A DNA stretch of 13,078 bases from Desulfobacterales bacterium HSG17. Lineage in GTDB: Bacteria; Desulfobacterota; Desulfobacteria; Desulfobacterales; Desulfococcaceae. Positions 6,684 to 13,078 of the stretch are shown piece after piece. The position numbers and the translations under genes were made by a program. The notes under the pieces were generated by a model. The model did no database searches. It was not told the DNA's origin and was given only the letters and a program-made list of their open reading frames with translations. Position 1 is the first letter of the stretch; each line of letters begins with the position of its first letter. The stretch lies in contig JAUCGD010000081.1 in assembly GCA_030377945.1 (NCBI GenBank), positions 1 through 13,078 of the forward strand, read 5' to 3'.

Positions 6684-9641
6684 TCACATCTTCATCCGTT
6701 TACCATCAGGGTCATAAAAGGGCATGGGGACAATCTTTGCATCCATGAGCTGCCCGTTACATTCATCTTCATAGATTTTAAGGCTTGTACCCGGTTTTGT
6801 CATATGAGACTGAACCAGGGCCATGCCCACTGCTTGTTTTGTTGAAAAGCTTTTTCTGGCTGTACACACATAACCCAGTATTTTATCATCAACAAGCCTA
6901 TCTTCTACAAGCCTATCTTCTACAATCAGAGCCCCGTCTCTTGGGGCACGGGTTGAATCATCCATTTTAAAACCCACAAGCTTTAAGCGTCCAGGATCAT
7001 TTTCAGCCTGTTTCAAGGCAACCGCGCCTATTGTTTTGGCTTCTGACTTGCTGCGATCCCACAGAAAACCCAGGCCCAGATCCAGCAGATTTGTCCGCTG
7101 TTCAGATTCCTGGCCAAGTATGATATGGCATTTTTCCATGCGCAAAACATTCTGGGCTTCCACACCAAAGCTGCTGATTTCAAATTCATTGCCAGCTTGT
7201 TCAAGAAGGTCCCAGACATATTGCATATATGATGAGGGTACATGAAGCTCGTATGACAGTTCGCCCACAAATCCCAGACGCATGGCCTTTACCGAAATAA
7301 TATCCTTTATTGTAAATTCCCTGTAACCGGAAAACGGAAATACCTCATTTGAAATTTCTGTATCAATTATTTTTTCCAGTACTTTCCGAGAATTAGGACC
7401 GGAAATATTGATAACACCCATTGAATCTGTGAGATTTACCATGTTGTAATCCCAGCCCTCAAAACGGGTATGATATCTAAACCATTCCACTGTCTGTCCG
7501 GCACGGCCTGTGGATGTTGTAAAATAATAGTCGTTTTCACCCAGTTTGACCACAACACCGTCATCAATCACGCATCCGTCTTCATTGCACATGGCTGAAT
7601 ACTTGATTCTGCCTTGTTTGACCTTTGACATATCAGAGACATAGATCCTCTGCAAAGCCTTTAATGCGTCAGGCCCGTGAATGCGGAATTTGCCCAGGGT
7701 TGATGCATCAAGAAGTCCCACATTATTGCGGACATTTTCAATTTCTTTGCGGCATTCAAAATCATGGGAAAAATATCTGGCACGTTTCCAAACACCTATA
7801 CGTCTGAAAATACCGCCTGATTTTTTCTGGATTTTATGCACTGGTGTTCTTTTGGCCATATCATGATTTGCACCTGCATAGGTGGCTATAAATGTAGGAA
7901 CCAGGGGAGGACGCACGGTTGTGGGTTTTGGAGGTACGGACTGAGCCTGGTATTTTGATACAAAAAGGGGCAGGTTATGTCCTGGAACACCGCCCTGACC
8001 AGGCCCTGTTCCTGCGGAAGTAAATCGTTTGATAAGTTCGGGAACGTCAAAACCCATATCAATAGCCTGTTTTATGTTTTTGACGGTTGTATCTTCATCA
8101 AAGCAGATAAAGGTTTTCCTGCCTTTTACCGGGGCTGTCACCATTTTGGTTCCTCTTTCAGGCCCTGGAAGAGCGGCCAGCCGGTTTTCTGCATCATCAA
8201 TGGATGATTTATCAGCTTTGCCGCAGTCAGCAGCAGCTTTAATACCTGCAAGATGGCCTGATGCTTCAATGGAAAGACCGTTGTTCAGACCTGTCATACG
8301 GCCTGCCACATACATTTTTGCAGGAAGATTTTCAGGAAGAAAGAATCCTGTATAAATGTCAAAATTAAGTTTTGCCTGAACAAATGTCAGGGGCCCGGTT
8401 ACAGGAGTCATACCAGCCGAAGCAACAACAAGATCGCATTCAAAGTCTTTTTTAATTGTTCCGTCAATGGTCTTGAGTGTTACTTTTTTTACGGATTTAC
8501 AGCCAAGAATCTCTGCTGCAACCCAGCCGCGCATAAACAAAATCTTTCTTTCTGCCAGTTTTTGCAAAAGTTCGGGATCCTGACCGTCTTCCCTGATGTC
8601 TGCTACACAGTGAATTTTCATGCCCAGATCAGACAGATCAATGGCAGCCTCTATTCCCAGATCATGACCAATGCTGAAAACTGCATTTTCCCCGGGGAGA
8701 ATTCCATAGGTTCGGGCCAGCCGATGGGCACATGCAATCTGCATGACACCGGGACGCTCATTATTTTCGCACAGCAGGGGGCGCTCAATGCAGCCAGTGG
8801 CAACAACAACGCTTTGTGCGCGTATTTCAAGGTAGCGCTCATCAAAAACATCGGAATCTCTGCCTACCTGGAAACCTGTAATCAGGTTGTTATTATATGC
8901 ACCGATCATGGAAGTATGGGTAAATGCACGGATATTTGGAGTATTTTCCACCTGGGCTGCCAGTTCCCGCGCTCTTTCATAATATGGAACACCATTATTG
9001 TATTCAGCAGAACGGTAATCAAAAAAACCGCCAAGCCAGGGGCGGGATTCCAGGAGAATAACCCGCAGTCCTTTTTCTGCTGCTGCCAGGGCTGCTGACA
9101 TTCCAGCAGGGCCGCCTCCGATTACGCATATATCGGCTTTAGGAAAAATCTCATCATATTTTCCCTTCATTTCAAAATCCGATGACAGGGTTCCCAGACC
9201 TGCGGCCTTTCGAATCTGTTTCATGGCCAGGGGCCAGATTTTTGCAGGTTTGTGCATGGTCTTGTAATAAAACCCGGCCGGCATCATCCAGTCCAGTTTA
9301 TCCATAAACCCCATCATATCATATTGGGCAGAGCCTATTACATTCTGCTCTGTTACACTCATATTATCTTTAAGAAGGGTGTTTTCCGTGCGTACATTGG
9401 GTATGCTGTTAACTCCCATGCAGGTATTGCTGCATTCCCCGTCCAGGCAGTATAATCCCCTGGGCCGATGATATTTCAGGCTTCTTGAAAATATGCGGAT
9501 ACCGTTTGCATAAAGGGCTGTTGCAATGGTATCGCCTTCAACTCCCTGATATGTTTTTCTTTTATAGTTCAGAGCAATCTTTTTTTCAGGGTCAATTCTT
9601 AATGTTGGTTTTAATGCGGGTAAATTGCTGAGCCTGTTCAT
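6684..9641 (-). CDS. soxA: Sarcosine oxidase alpha subunit
   Basis: The large subunit of heterotetrameric sarcosine oxidase. It binds a dinucleotide cofactor and carries the tetrahydrofolate site where the methyl group of sarcosine becomes 5,10-methylene-tetrahydrofolate. 985 residues, the usual length. Order of parts: an N-terminal ferredoxin-like region (about 15-95, GDTIATALYANGIRIFSRSLKYHRPRG), a two-dinucleotide-binding flavoprotein domain starting at ICVIGGGPAGMSAALAAAEKGLRVILLE (171-198), and a C-terminal GcvT-like aminomethyltransferase domain from about residue 590. The N-terminal region holds Cys65, Cys70 and Cys74 in C-x4-C-x3-C spacing, reminiscent of a plant-type [2Fe-2S] ligand set, but the fourth cysteine position appears to be Thr (PNVRTEN). 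A 15-nt tandem duplication gives VEDRLVEDRL at 907-916. Its ribosome binding site GGAGG lies inside the 3' end of soxD, 10 nt before ATG. Confidence 0.97.
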   Translation of the reverse strand: MNRLSNLPALKPTLRIDPEKKIALNYKRKTYQGVEGDTIATALYANGIRIFSRSLKYHRPRGLYCLDGECSNTCMGVNSIPNVRTENTLLKDNMSVTEQNVIGSAQYDMMGFMDKLDWMMPAGFYYKTMHKPAKIWPLAMKQIRKAAGLGTLSSDFEMKGKYDEIFPKADICVIGGGPAGMSAALAAAEKGLRVILLESRPWLGGFFDYRSAEYNNGVPYYERARELAAQVENTPNIRAFTHTSMIGAYNNNLITGFQVGRDSDVFDERYLEIRAQSVVVATGCIERPLLCENNERPGVMQIACAHRLARTYGILPGENAVFSIGHDLGIEAAIDLSDLGMKIHCVADIREDGQDPELLQKLAERKILFMRGWVAAEILGCKSVKKVTLKTIDGTIKKDFECDLVVASAGMTPVTGPLTFVQAKLNFDIYTGFFLPENLPAKMYVAGRMTGLNNGLSIEASGHLAGIKAAADCGKADKSSIDDAENRLAALPGPERGTKMVTAPVKGRKTFICFDEDTTVKNIKQAIDMGFDVPELIKRFTSAGTGPGQGGVPGHNLPLFVSKYQAQSVPPKPTTVRPPLVPTFIATYAGANHDMAKRTPVHKIQKKSGGIFRRIGVWKRARYFSHDFECRKEIENVRNNVGLLDASTLGKFRIHGPDALKALQRIYVSDMSKVKQGRIKYSAMCNEDGCVIDDGVVVKLGENDYYFTTSTGRAGQTVEWFRYHTRFEGWDYNMVNLTDSMGVINISGPNSRKVLEKIIDTEISNEVFPFSGYREFTIKDIISVKAMRLGFVGELSYELHVPSSYMQYVWDLLEQAGNEFEISSFGVEAQNVLRMEKCHIILGQESEQRTNLLDLGLGFLWDRSKSEAKTIGAVALKQAENDPGRLKLVGFKMDDSTRAPRDGALIVEDRLVEDRLVDDKILGYVCTARKSFSTKQAVGMALVQSHMTKPGTSLKIYEDECNGQLMDAKIVPMPFYDPDGKRMKM
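6892..6921 (-). repeat. In-frame 15-nt tandem duplication within soxA
   Basis: The 15-nt unit ACAAGCCTATCTTCT (+ strand) occurs twice without change, at 6892-6906 and 6907-6921. It encodes the doubled pentapeptide VEDRL (residues 907-916), followed by the related VDDK. Identical DNA in both copies points to a recent duplication. It sits late in the GcvT-like domain, in what is probably a surface loop. Confidence 0.9.
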
Positions 9642-9646
9642 GCGTT

Positions 9647-9892
9647 TTATTCCTCCACTTCAAGGTTGGTTGTAGTATCCCGGTGAATGGTAAACCATGA
9701 ACCGCAGCCGTCCCGGTGAAACCACCATTCTTTCTGCACACCGGCAACGCATTTATTCATATGCACATAATCACACCAGGCTTCGGGAGTCAGGATGTTC
9801 TCTTCCGGTTTTGGACCTTTATCCTCTCCGCCAAAACGAAATTCATATCCGTTTCTTTTTCCGCAAATTGGGCAGGAAATAGTTAATGCCAT
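9647..9892 (-). CDS. soxD: Sarcosine oxidase delta subunit (zinc-binding)
   Basis: An 81-residue small structural subunit of heterotetrameric sarcosine oxidase. The family binds one zinc ion through three cysteines and one histidine. The expected ligands are visible: Cys7 and Cys10 in SCPICGKR, and His59 and Cys63 in WWFHRDGCGSWF. The FRFGGED block after the first pair and the HRDT end are also family-like. CTGGAG just upstream is the ribosome binding site, and this Shine-Dalgarno sequence abuts the heptamer repeat array on its 5' side. The gene ends 5 nt before soxA and contains the soxA ribosome binding site, so translation of the two is likely coupled. Confidence 0.96.
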   Translation of the reverse strand: MALTISCPICGKRNGYEFRFGGEDKGPKPEENILTPEAWCDYVHMNKCVAGVQKEWWFHRDGCGSWFTIHRDTTTNLEVEE

Positions 9893-9903
9893 TTATTTTC
9901 TCC

Positions 9904-9952
9904 AGTTATCAGTTATCAATTAACAGTTAACAGTTAACAATTATCAATTATC
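9904..9952. repeat. Seven-copy heptanucleotide tandem array between soxB and soxD
   Basis: Seven uninterrupted 7-nt units of the pattern A[AG]TTA[AT]C run from 9904 to 9952: AGTTATC twice, AATTAAC, AGTTAAC twice, AATTATC twice. On the - strand the array begins inside the last two codons and stop of soxB (9952-9944) and ends one base before the soxD Shine-Dalgarno sequence. It resembles short tandemly repeated repetitive heptamers described in some cyanobacteria. Copy number could vary by slippage; because the array starts in coding sequence, loss of units could change the soxB C-terminus. Confidence 0.85.
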
Positions 9953-11167
9953 AGGTGTGTAATTTACAAGGGCTGCTGTTTCACCCATTAGCTTGTGTTG
10001 TTCGTAGCGGCGTAAGGTAAAGGGTTTTAAAATATCCGGGCAAATGCCTTGTGCCATGTATTGAGCCATGTATTTACCCACAGCTGCACAGGATTTAAAA
10101 CCAAAATATCCCCATCCGCAATCCATGAAAAAACCGTCAATATGGTCATTGCCGTCCATGATCGGGGCCATATCAGGGGTCATATCTGCAAGACCGCCCC
10201 AGATTCTCATGAATTTAACTCCTCTCAGGCAGGGAAGAAACTCTGACAGGGCCTCGGCCTGATGTTTGATATAATAGGCAGTATTAAGAGTGGTGTAGTT
10301 GGGCCAGGGATCCATATGGGCGCCTGTGGCTATTTCGCCTTTAAGGGTCTGGTTGGCATAGGCGTGATAAGCTCCTGAAGATACCACATGATTAAGAACA
10401 GGCTTTAAGGGCTGGGTCACCATTGCCTGAATGGTCAATACGCTGATAGGAAGTTTAATTCCAAGCATCTGGGTAATAATGGCTGCTGAATAACCTCCGG
10501 CTGATACAAGAACACGCGGAGTATGGATTTTTCCCTGGCTGGTATCAACAGATACTATTTTACCCTGTTCGGTATTTATTCCTGTCACTTCAGTTTCCTG
10601 GTGAATATGAACGCCCAGTTTGGCAGCCCCTTTTGCAAGCCCCCATACCACAGCATCATGACGCATAATCCCGCCCGGAGGATGATACATGGCCCCGCAA
10701 ATGGGATAGGTTATATCCTCTGAAATATTAAGAGCAGGAACAAGCTCTTTGGCCTGCTTTGCATCAATAAGATGGCTTTCAACACCGTGAAACTGGGCTG
10801 TTGCAACATTCATGCGGGCTGCTTTCATGGCAGCCTCGCTATGCACCAGGTTCAGGTTTCCGCAATTGTTAAACATCAGGTTGTAGTTCAGTTCCTTTGT
10901 GAGAACCGGCCACAGATCAAGGGCTTCTTTATAAAGGGGCACATTTTCCTGTGTTCTCTGGTTAGCCCTTACAATGGCTGTGTTTCTTCCGGCTCCGCCA
11001 AATCCGATAAATCGTTTCTCAATAACAGCCACATTTTTCATGCCATGTTCTTTGGCCAGATAGTATGCAGTGGCCAGACCATGCAGACCACCGCCTATTA
11101 TTACTGCATCATAACTTGAGTTAAGCCGGGGCTTTACTCCCCATAACGGTCTTTTTTTCCAGAACAT
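9944..11167 (-). CDS. soxB: Sarcosine oxidase beta subunit
   Basis: The catalytic subunit of heterotetrameric sarcosine oxidase, a DAO-fold flavoprotein that oxidises the N-methyl C-N bond of sarcosine and passes electrons to the flavin pair. 407 residues, normal for the family. The FAD-binding Rossmann motif is YDAVIIGGGLHGLATAYYLAKEHG (19-42, with GGGLHG at 25-30), followed by GRNTAIVRANQRT. The stretch GGIMRHDAVVWGLAKGAA (165-182) contains His170, in the place expected for the histidine that binds FMN covalently in characterised enzymes; this assignment is from memory of the family. AAGGAAGGT lies just before the ATG. It is the first gene of soxBDAG; its last two codons and stop fall within the heptamer array. 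Confidence 0.97.
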   Translation of the reverse strand: MFWKKRPLWGVKPRLNSSYDAVIIGGGLHGLATAYYLAKEHGMKNVAVIEKRFIGFGGAGRNTAIVRANQRTQENVPLYKEALDLWPVLTKELNYNLMFNNCGNLNLVHSEAAMKAARMNVATAQFHGVESHLIDAKQAKELVPALNISEDITYPICGAMYHPPGGIMRHDAVVWGLAKGAAKLGVHIHQETEVTGINTEQGKIVSVDTSQGKIHTPRVLVSAGGYSAAIITQMLGIKLPISVLTIQAMVTQPLKPVLNHVVSSGAYHAYANQTLKGEIATGAHMDPWPNYTTLNTAYYIKHQAEALSEFLPCLRGVKFMRIWGGLADMTPDMAPIMDGNDHIDGFFMDCGWGYFGFKSCAAVGKYMAQYMAQGICPDILKPFTLRRYEQHKLMGETAALVNYTPDN

Positions 11168-11196
11168 AAGACCTTCCTTTTTTTATGATAGTTAAT

Positions 11197-11225
11197 ATTA
11201 TTTTTTATTGCATAATGATTTTCAA
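11197..11225 (-). promoter_or_regulatory. Candidate promoter for soxBDAG
   Basis: On the - strand TTGAAA (11225-11220) and AATAAT (11202-11197) are separated by 17 nt and lie about 30 nt upstream of the soxB ATG. Both hexamers are 5/6 matches to the sigma-70 consensus. An overlapping TAATAT at 19-nt spacing is an alternative -10. This is a motif match in AT-rich DNA without other support. Confidence 0.4.
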
Positions 11226-11304
11226 TTGTATCAACCGGAACAGACCACCGGGAAAATGATATTATGTTTAATCTTGATAAATTTTAAGGAGAATGACTTG
11301 AAAG

Positions 11305-11399
11305 CATAAGCCCCAAAGGGGCGAAATATTACAGCCCAGGGCAGCGCCCTGGGAAAAGATACACCAACAAATCATAAGCCCTGAAAGGGTGTAATATTA
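11305..11399. repeat. Three-hairpin repeat module with related flanking copies
   Basis: Two 27-nt copies (11305-11331 and 11373-11399) begin CATAAGCCC and end AATATTA; they match at 22 of 27 positions. Each forms a short hairpin: GCCCC-AAA-GGGGC (11310-11322) and GCCCT-GAA-AGGGT (11378-11390). Between them lies a perfect 8-bp hairpin, CCCAGGGC-AGC-GCCCTGGG (11335-11353). The C-G pair next to the first loop is replaced by T-A in the second copy, and a G-C pair by G-T, so pairing is kept although the bases differ. I recall similar GCCCCAAAGGGGC / CCCAGGGC...GCCCTGGG modules dispersed in unrelated bacterial genomes, but cannot verify that here. No protein-coding frame is evident. Confidence 0.75.
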
Positions 11400-11433
11400 A
11401 TTGTCGCTAATACCAAGCAGTTTTTCCACAACA

Positions 11434-11499
11434 GAACCATGATTAAATGATAGACTATGATTTTTCATGGAAATCATTTAATCATGCGAATCATGGTTC
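11434..11499. repeat. AT-rich long inverted repeat abutting the ATPase 3' end
   Basis: CATGATTAAATGAT (11438-11451) pairs perfectly with ATCATTTAATCATG (11473-11486) over a 21-nt loop. The outer GAACCATGATT (11434-11444) is also the exact complement of AATCATGGTTC (11489-11499), so the right arm carries a duplicated AATCATG with a CG insertion. The ATPase stop codon (11498-11500) falls inside the right arm. It may act as a transcript end for the ATPase gene, but there is no T tract, and the nested arms look more like a dispersed palindromic element. Confidence 0.75.
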
Positions 11500-11598
11500 A
11501 ACATCCTGACCATCCTGATTCAAACCCGGCATTTCCCCCAACCCGGCCTGTTCCCACATGGCTTTGAGTTTGGTTTGTGCCGGATTCCGGGTAATTCG
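11491..11598 (-). other. Overlapping 35-codon open segment, possible gene-end relic
   Basis: In the frame shifted by one base from the ATPase tail, 35 sense codons run from just after a TAA (11601-11599) to a TGA (11493-11491) and read RITRNPAQTKLKAMWEQAGL then GEMPGLNQDGQDVEP. This text is more protein-like than the glycine/serine-rich tail of the ATPase frame. It has no start of its own except an internal ATG with no clear ribosome binding site. It may be a fossil 3' end of another gene carried with the adjacent inverted repeat, or a repeat that happens to be open. Confidence 0.35.
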
Positions 11599-12991
11599 TT
11601 ATAGCTGATTTAGACAACCCAATTCTTATCTGATCTATAAGCCTCGGTAATTCTTCAACCATATACAAAGGAAGCGATAGAAGCTCAAAAGATGCTGTGT
11701 CATTGCCGAGCTTTGTTGCGGCTGTATGCTCCACTTCCTGTATTCCCGGCATATTCATGTCAAATCTGACTGCAATATCAGTTTTTTTCTGCAAAACAAA
11801 CTGGTGAAGGGATTTAAGGGAGCCGCTTTTCCCGTTTTTTACTTCAACAGGCAAAATCAGGTTTCCTTGTGAAATAACATAATCCACCTCGGCATTTGCA
11901 GATTTTCCTTCACGCAGCCAGTAACAAAGCTGAGGTGCCTGATTTTTAACAGCAATAAGATGCTGCCCGATAAACTGCTCTGCCAGGGCACCTTCATTTA
12001 CAAGTTCTTTTTCCATAAAGGAATTGATATAAATCCAGTCATTACCGCAGATATGGTTTACAATTCCTATATCCATGAAGACAATTTTATATGCTCTTTC
12101 ATTTATATCAGCATACAAAGGCAGTCCAGAGCAGTGGGTGTGATAAATCCTGTGGCAGATTCGGGCTTTTTCAAGCAGGTCAATGGCAGTCTTTATCTTC
12201 TTTGCTTTGTGTTCAGAAGAAATATTGCTGTATTTTATTTTTTTTCCAAGAGTCATAGGAAGATACCGGAACACCTTCTGCAGAAGTGCAAGTTCTTTCT
12301 GCTTTGCATATTTTGAAAAATCATCCTGATATGTTTCAGCAATAGAGCGATGTACCTCGGAAACTTCTGTAAAAGAGCCTGTTTCCTTAAATGCCAGAAC
12401 AGCTTCCGGCATTCCGCCTGTGAAAAAATACTGCCTCTGCCGTTTTTTCAGTTTTTCATGGGCTGAGACCGGCATAGTTTTTCCAATCTCATATCCTGTG
12501 ATATATTTTCCCAGGCCGGGTTCAACAGCATTTAGAAACTCTTTAAAAGTCATGGGACCAAGGTAATAATATTCTATCCTGCCCACAGGCATTGAAAAAT
12601 GATGATCTGCAAGGGTAAACTCAAGAAGGGAACCGGCAGCTATAACAAGGATACTGGGTCTTTGTTCATAAAAATACCGCAAACTCTGCAAGGCATAGGG
12701 CGTAGCTTGTATTTCATCCAGAAATAAAAGAGCACCGGGCTTGCGAATGTCAGTACCGAGTACAGCCTCAAGCTCCTGGAGGATGTACTCAATATCAAGT
12801 GTTTTGAAGATATCGTTTAAATACATATGCTGTTCAAGGTTGATTTCACACAGCTCAAACCTGTTCTGCTGTGCAAACATGCGGACAATGGTTGATTTTC
12901 CCACCTGCCTGGCTCCCCTGAGAATCAAAGGCTTTCTTCGCTTTTTTTTTAACCATTGCTGTAAATATTCACCTGAAAATCTATACATCAT
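11498..12991 (-). CDS. AAA_14/DUF4143-type ATPase
   Basis: A 497-residue cytosolic protein of the common archaeal/bacterial ATPase family with an N-terminal AAA_14 domain and C-terminal DUF4143. The cellular role is not established; members are often multicopy and patchily distributed. Motifs: Walker A GARQVGKST (26-34), Walker B ALLFLDEIQATP (87-98), the sensor-like VIAAGSLLEF (116-125), and MPVGRIEYYYLGPMTFKEFL (134-153). The DUF4143 part has NAEVDYVISQGNLILPVEVKNGKSGSL (366-392), whose Asp370, Glu383 and Lys385 resemble a PD-(D/E)XK nuclease core. The start at 12991 is supported by AGGGGG (13001-13006 on this strand), 9 nt away; a second ATG follows directly. Residues after about 462 (SGTNQTQSHVGTGRVGGNAGF) are unlike the family and seem to be encoded by added repeat DNA. 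Confidence 0.92.
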   Translation of the reverse strand: MMYRFSGEYLQQWLKKKRRKPLILRGARQVGKSTIVRMFAQQNRFELCEINLEQHMYLNDIFKTLDIEYILQELEAVLGTDIRKPGALLFLDEIQATPYALQSLRYFYEQRPSILVIAAGSLLEFTLADHHFSMPVGRIEYYYLGPMTFKEFLNAVEPGLGKYITGYEIGKTMPVSAHEKLKKRQRQYFFTGGMPEAVLAFKETGSFTEVSEVHRSIAETYQDDFSKYAKQKELALLQKVFRYLPMTLGKKIKYSNISSEHKAKKIKTAIDLLEKARICHRIYHTHCSGLPLYADINERAYKIVFMDIGIVNHICGNDWIYINSFMEKELVNEGALAEQFIGQHLIAVKNQAPQLCYWLREGKSANAEVDYVISQGNLILPVEVKNGKSGSLKSLHQFVLQKKTDIAVRFDMNMPGIQEVEHTAATKLGNDTASFELLSLPLYMVEELPRLIDQIRIGLSKSAITNYPESGTNQTQSHVGTGRVGGNAGFESGWSGC

Positions 12992-13000
12992 GACAAAACA

Positions 13001-13006
13001 CCCCCT
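13001..13006 (-). promoter_or_regulatory. Ribosome binding site of the ATPase gene
   Basis: A purine run ending in GGGGG on the - strand lies 9 nt before the first of two adjacent ATG codons, favouring the start at 12991 over 12988. Confidence 0.55.
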
Positions 13007-13019
13007 TTTTTTGTTATAA

Positions 13020-13049
13020 AATTTATGAAAATAGTGGTATGATTGTCAA
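13020..13049 (-). promoter_or_regulatory. Candidate promoter for the ATPase gene
   Basis: A perfect TTGACA (13049-13044 on this strand) is followed after 18 nt by TAAATT (13025-13020), a weak -10 with 4/6 consensus bases. The position, about 30 nt upstream of the start codon, is appropriate. It suggests the ATPase gene is transcribed on its own from within this window. Confidence 0.5.
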
Positions 13050-13078
13050 CTTAAATTTCTATTTGCCATACAGGAACA

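Larger units (their letters stand above)
11168..11497. other. 330-nt non-coding region between the ATPase gene and soxB
   Basis: This gap holds the putative soxB promoter, the three-hairpin module and the AT-rich inverted repeat listed separately. I see no tRNA, and no reading frame with a convincing start. A Shine-Dalgarno-like AAGGAG (11287-11292) on the + strand is followed by ATG ACT TGA, so it leads nowhere and could be a relic. Confidence 0.6.

Noticed and set aside
8562..9098. Open frame antisense to soxA (178 codons)
   Set aside because: It is fully inside soxA, with composition typical of a shadow frame and no ribosome binding site.
9904..9952. CRISPR-like array
   Set aside because: The units are contiguous heptamers with no spacers, so this is a simple tandem repeat.
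11281..11300. Start of a small gene (AAGGAG then ATG) in the gap upstream of soxB
   Set aside because: The frame is ATG ACT TGA, and the spacing to the ATG is too short.

Overview
The window (about 43% GC by eye) looks like a chromosomal piece of an anaerobic, probably sulfate-reducing Desulfobacterota (Desulfobacterales-like) bacterium. The basis is protein style, a non-pyrrolysine MttB-type methyltransferase with its corrinoid protein, and several kinds of dispersed repeats between genes. The lineage is an inference, since no taxonomic marker gene is present. The theme is one-carbon and methyl-group metabolism.

Left half, + strand (122-5931): five genes in one direction. They are ahcY (S-adenosylhomocysteine hydrolase), an unassigned class I SAM-dependent methyltransferase, metK (SAM synthetase), an MttB-superfamily quaternary-amine methyltransferase without pyrrolysine, and its cognate corrinoid protein. 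The last three are tightly spaced (40 and 32 nt gaps). The two gaps around the unassigned methyltransferase (136 and 160 nt) each hold RNA-like secondary structure. Together the genes cover making SAM, using it on an unknown substrate, recycling SAH, and taking methyl groups from a betaine-like compound onto cobalamin.

Right-centre, - strand (11167 down to 6038): a complete heterotetrameric sarcosine oxidase operon in canonical order soxB-soxD-soxA-soxG, convergent with the first operon. The two 3' ends are separated by about 100 nt holding a perfect 28-nt palindrome. If the MttB homologue uses glycine betaine, the two operons would bracket a betaine to dimethylglycine to sarcosine to glycine route, with methyl groups leaving on corrinoid and as methylene-tetrahydrofolate. 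The demethylation of dimethylglycine, the corrinoid-to-acceptor methyltransferase and the corrinoid reactivase are not in the window.

Right end: a 330-nt non-coding stretch (11168-11497) holding a putative soxB promoter, a three-hairpin repeat module whose two flanking copies differ by a base-pair-preserving change, and a long AT-rich inverted repeat that runs into the 3' end of the last gene. That gene (12991 down to 11498) is an AAA_14/DUF4143 ATPase, a family often multicopy and mobile. Its C-terminal tail appears to be encoded by repeat-derived DNA. Other repeats are a seven-copy heptamer array between soxB and soxD, a 15-nt in-frame duplication in soxA, and a 9-nt tandem repeat at the left edge.
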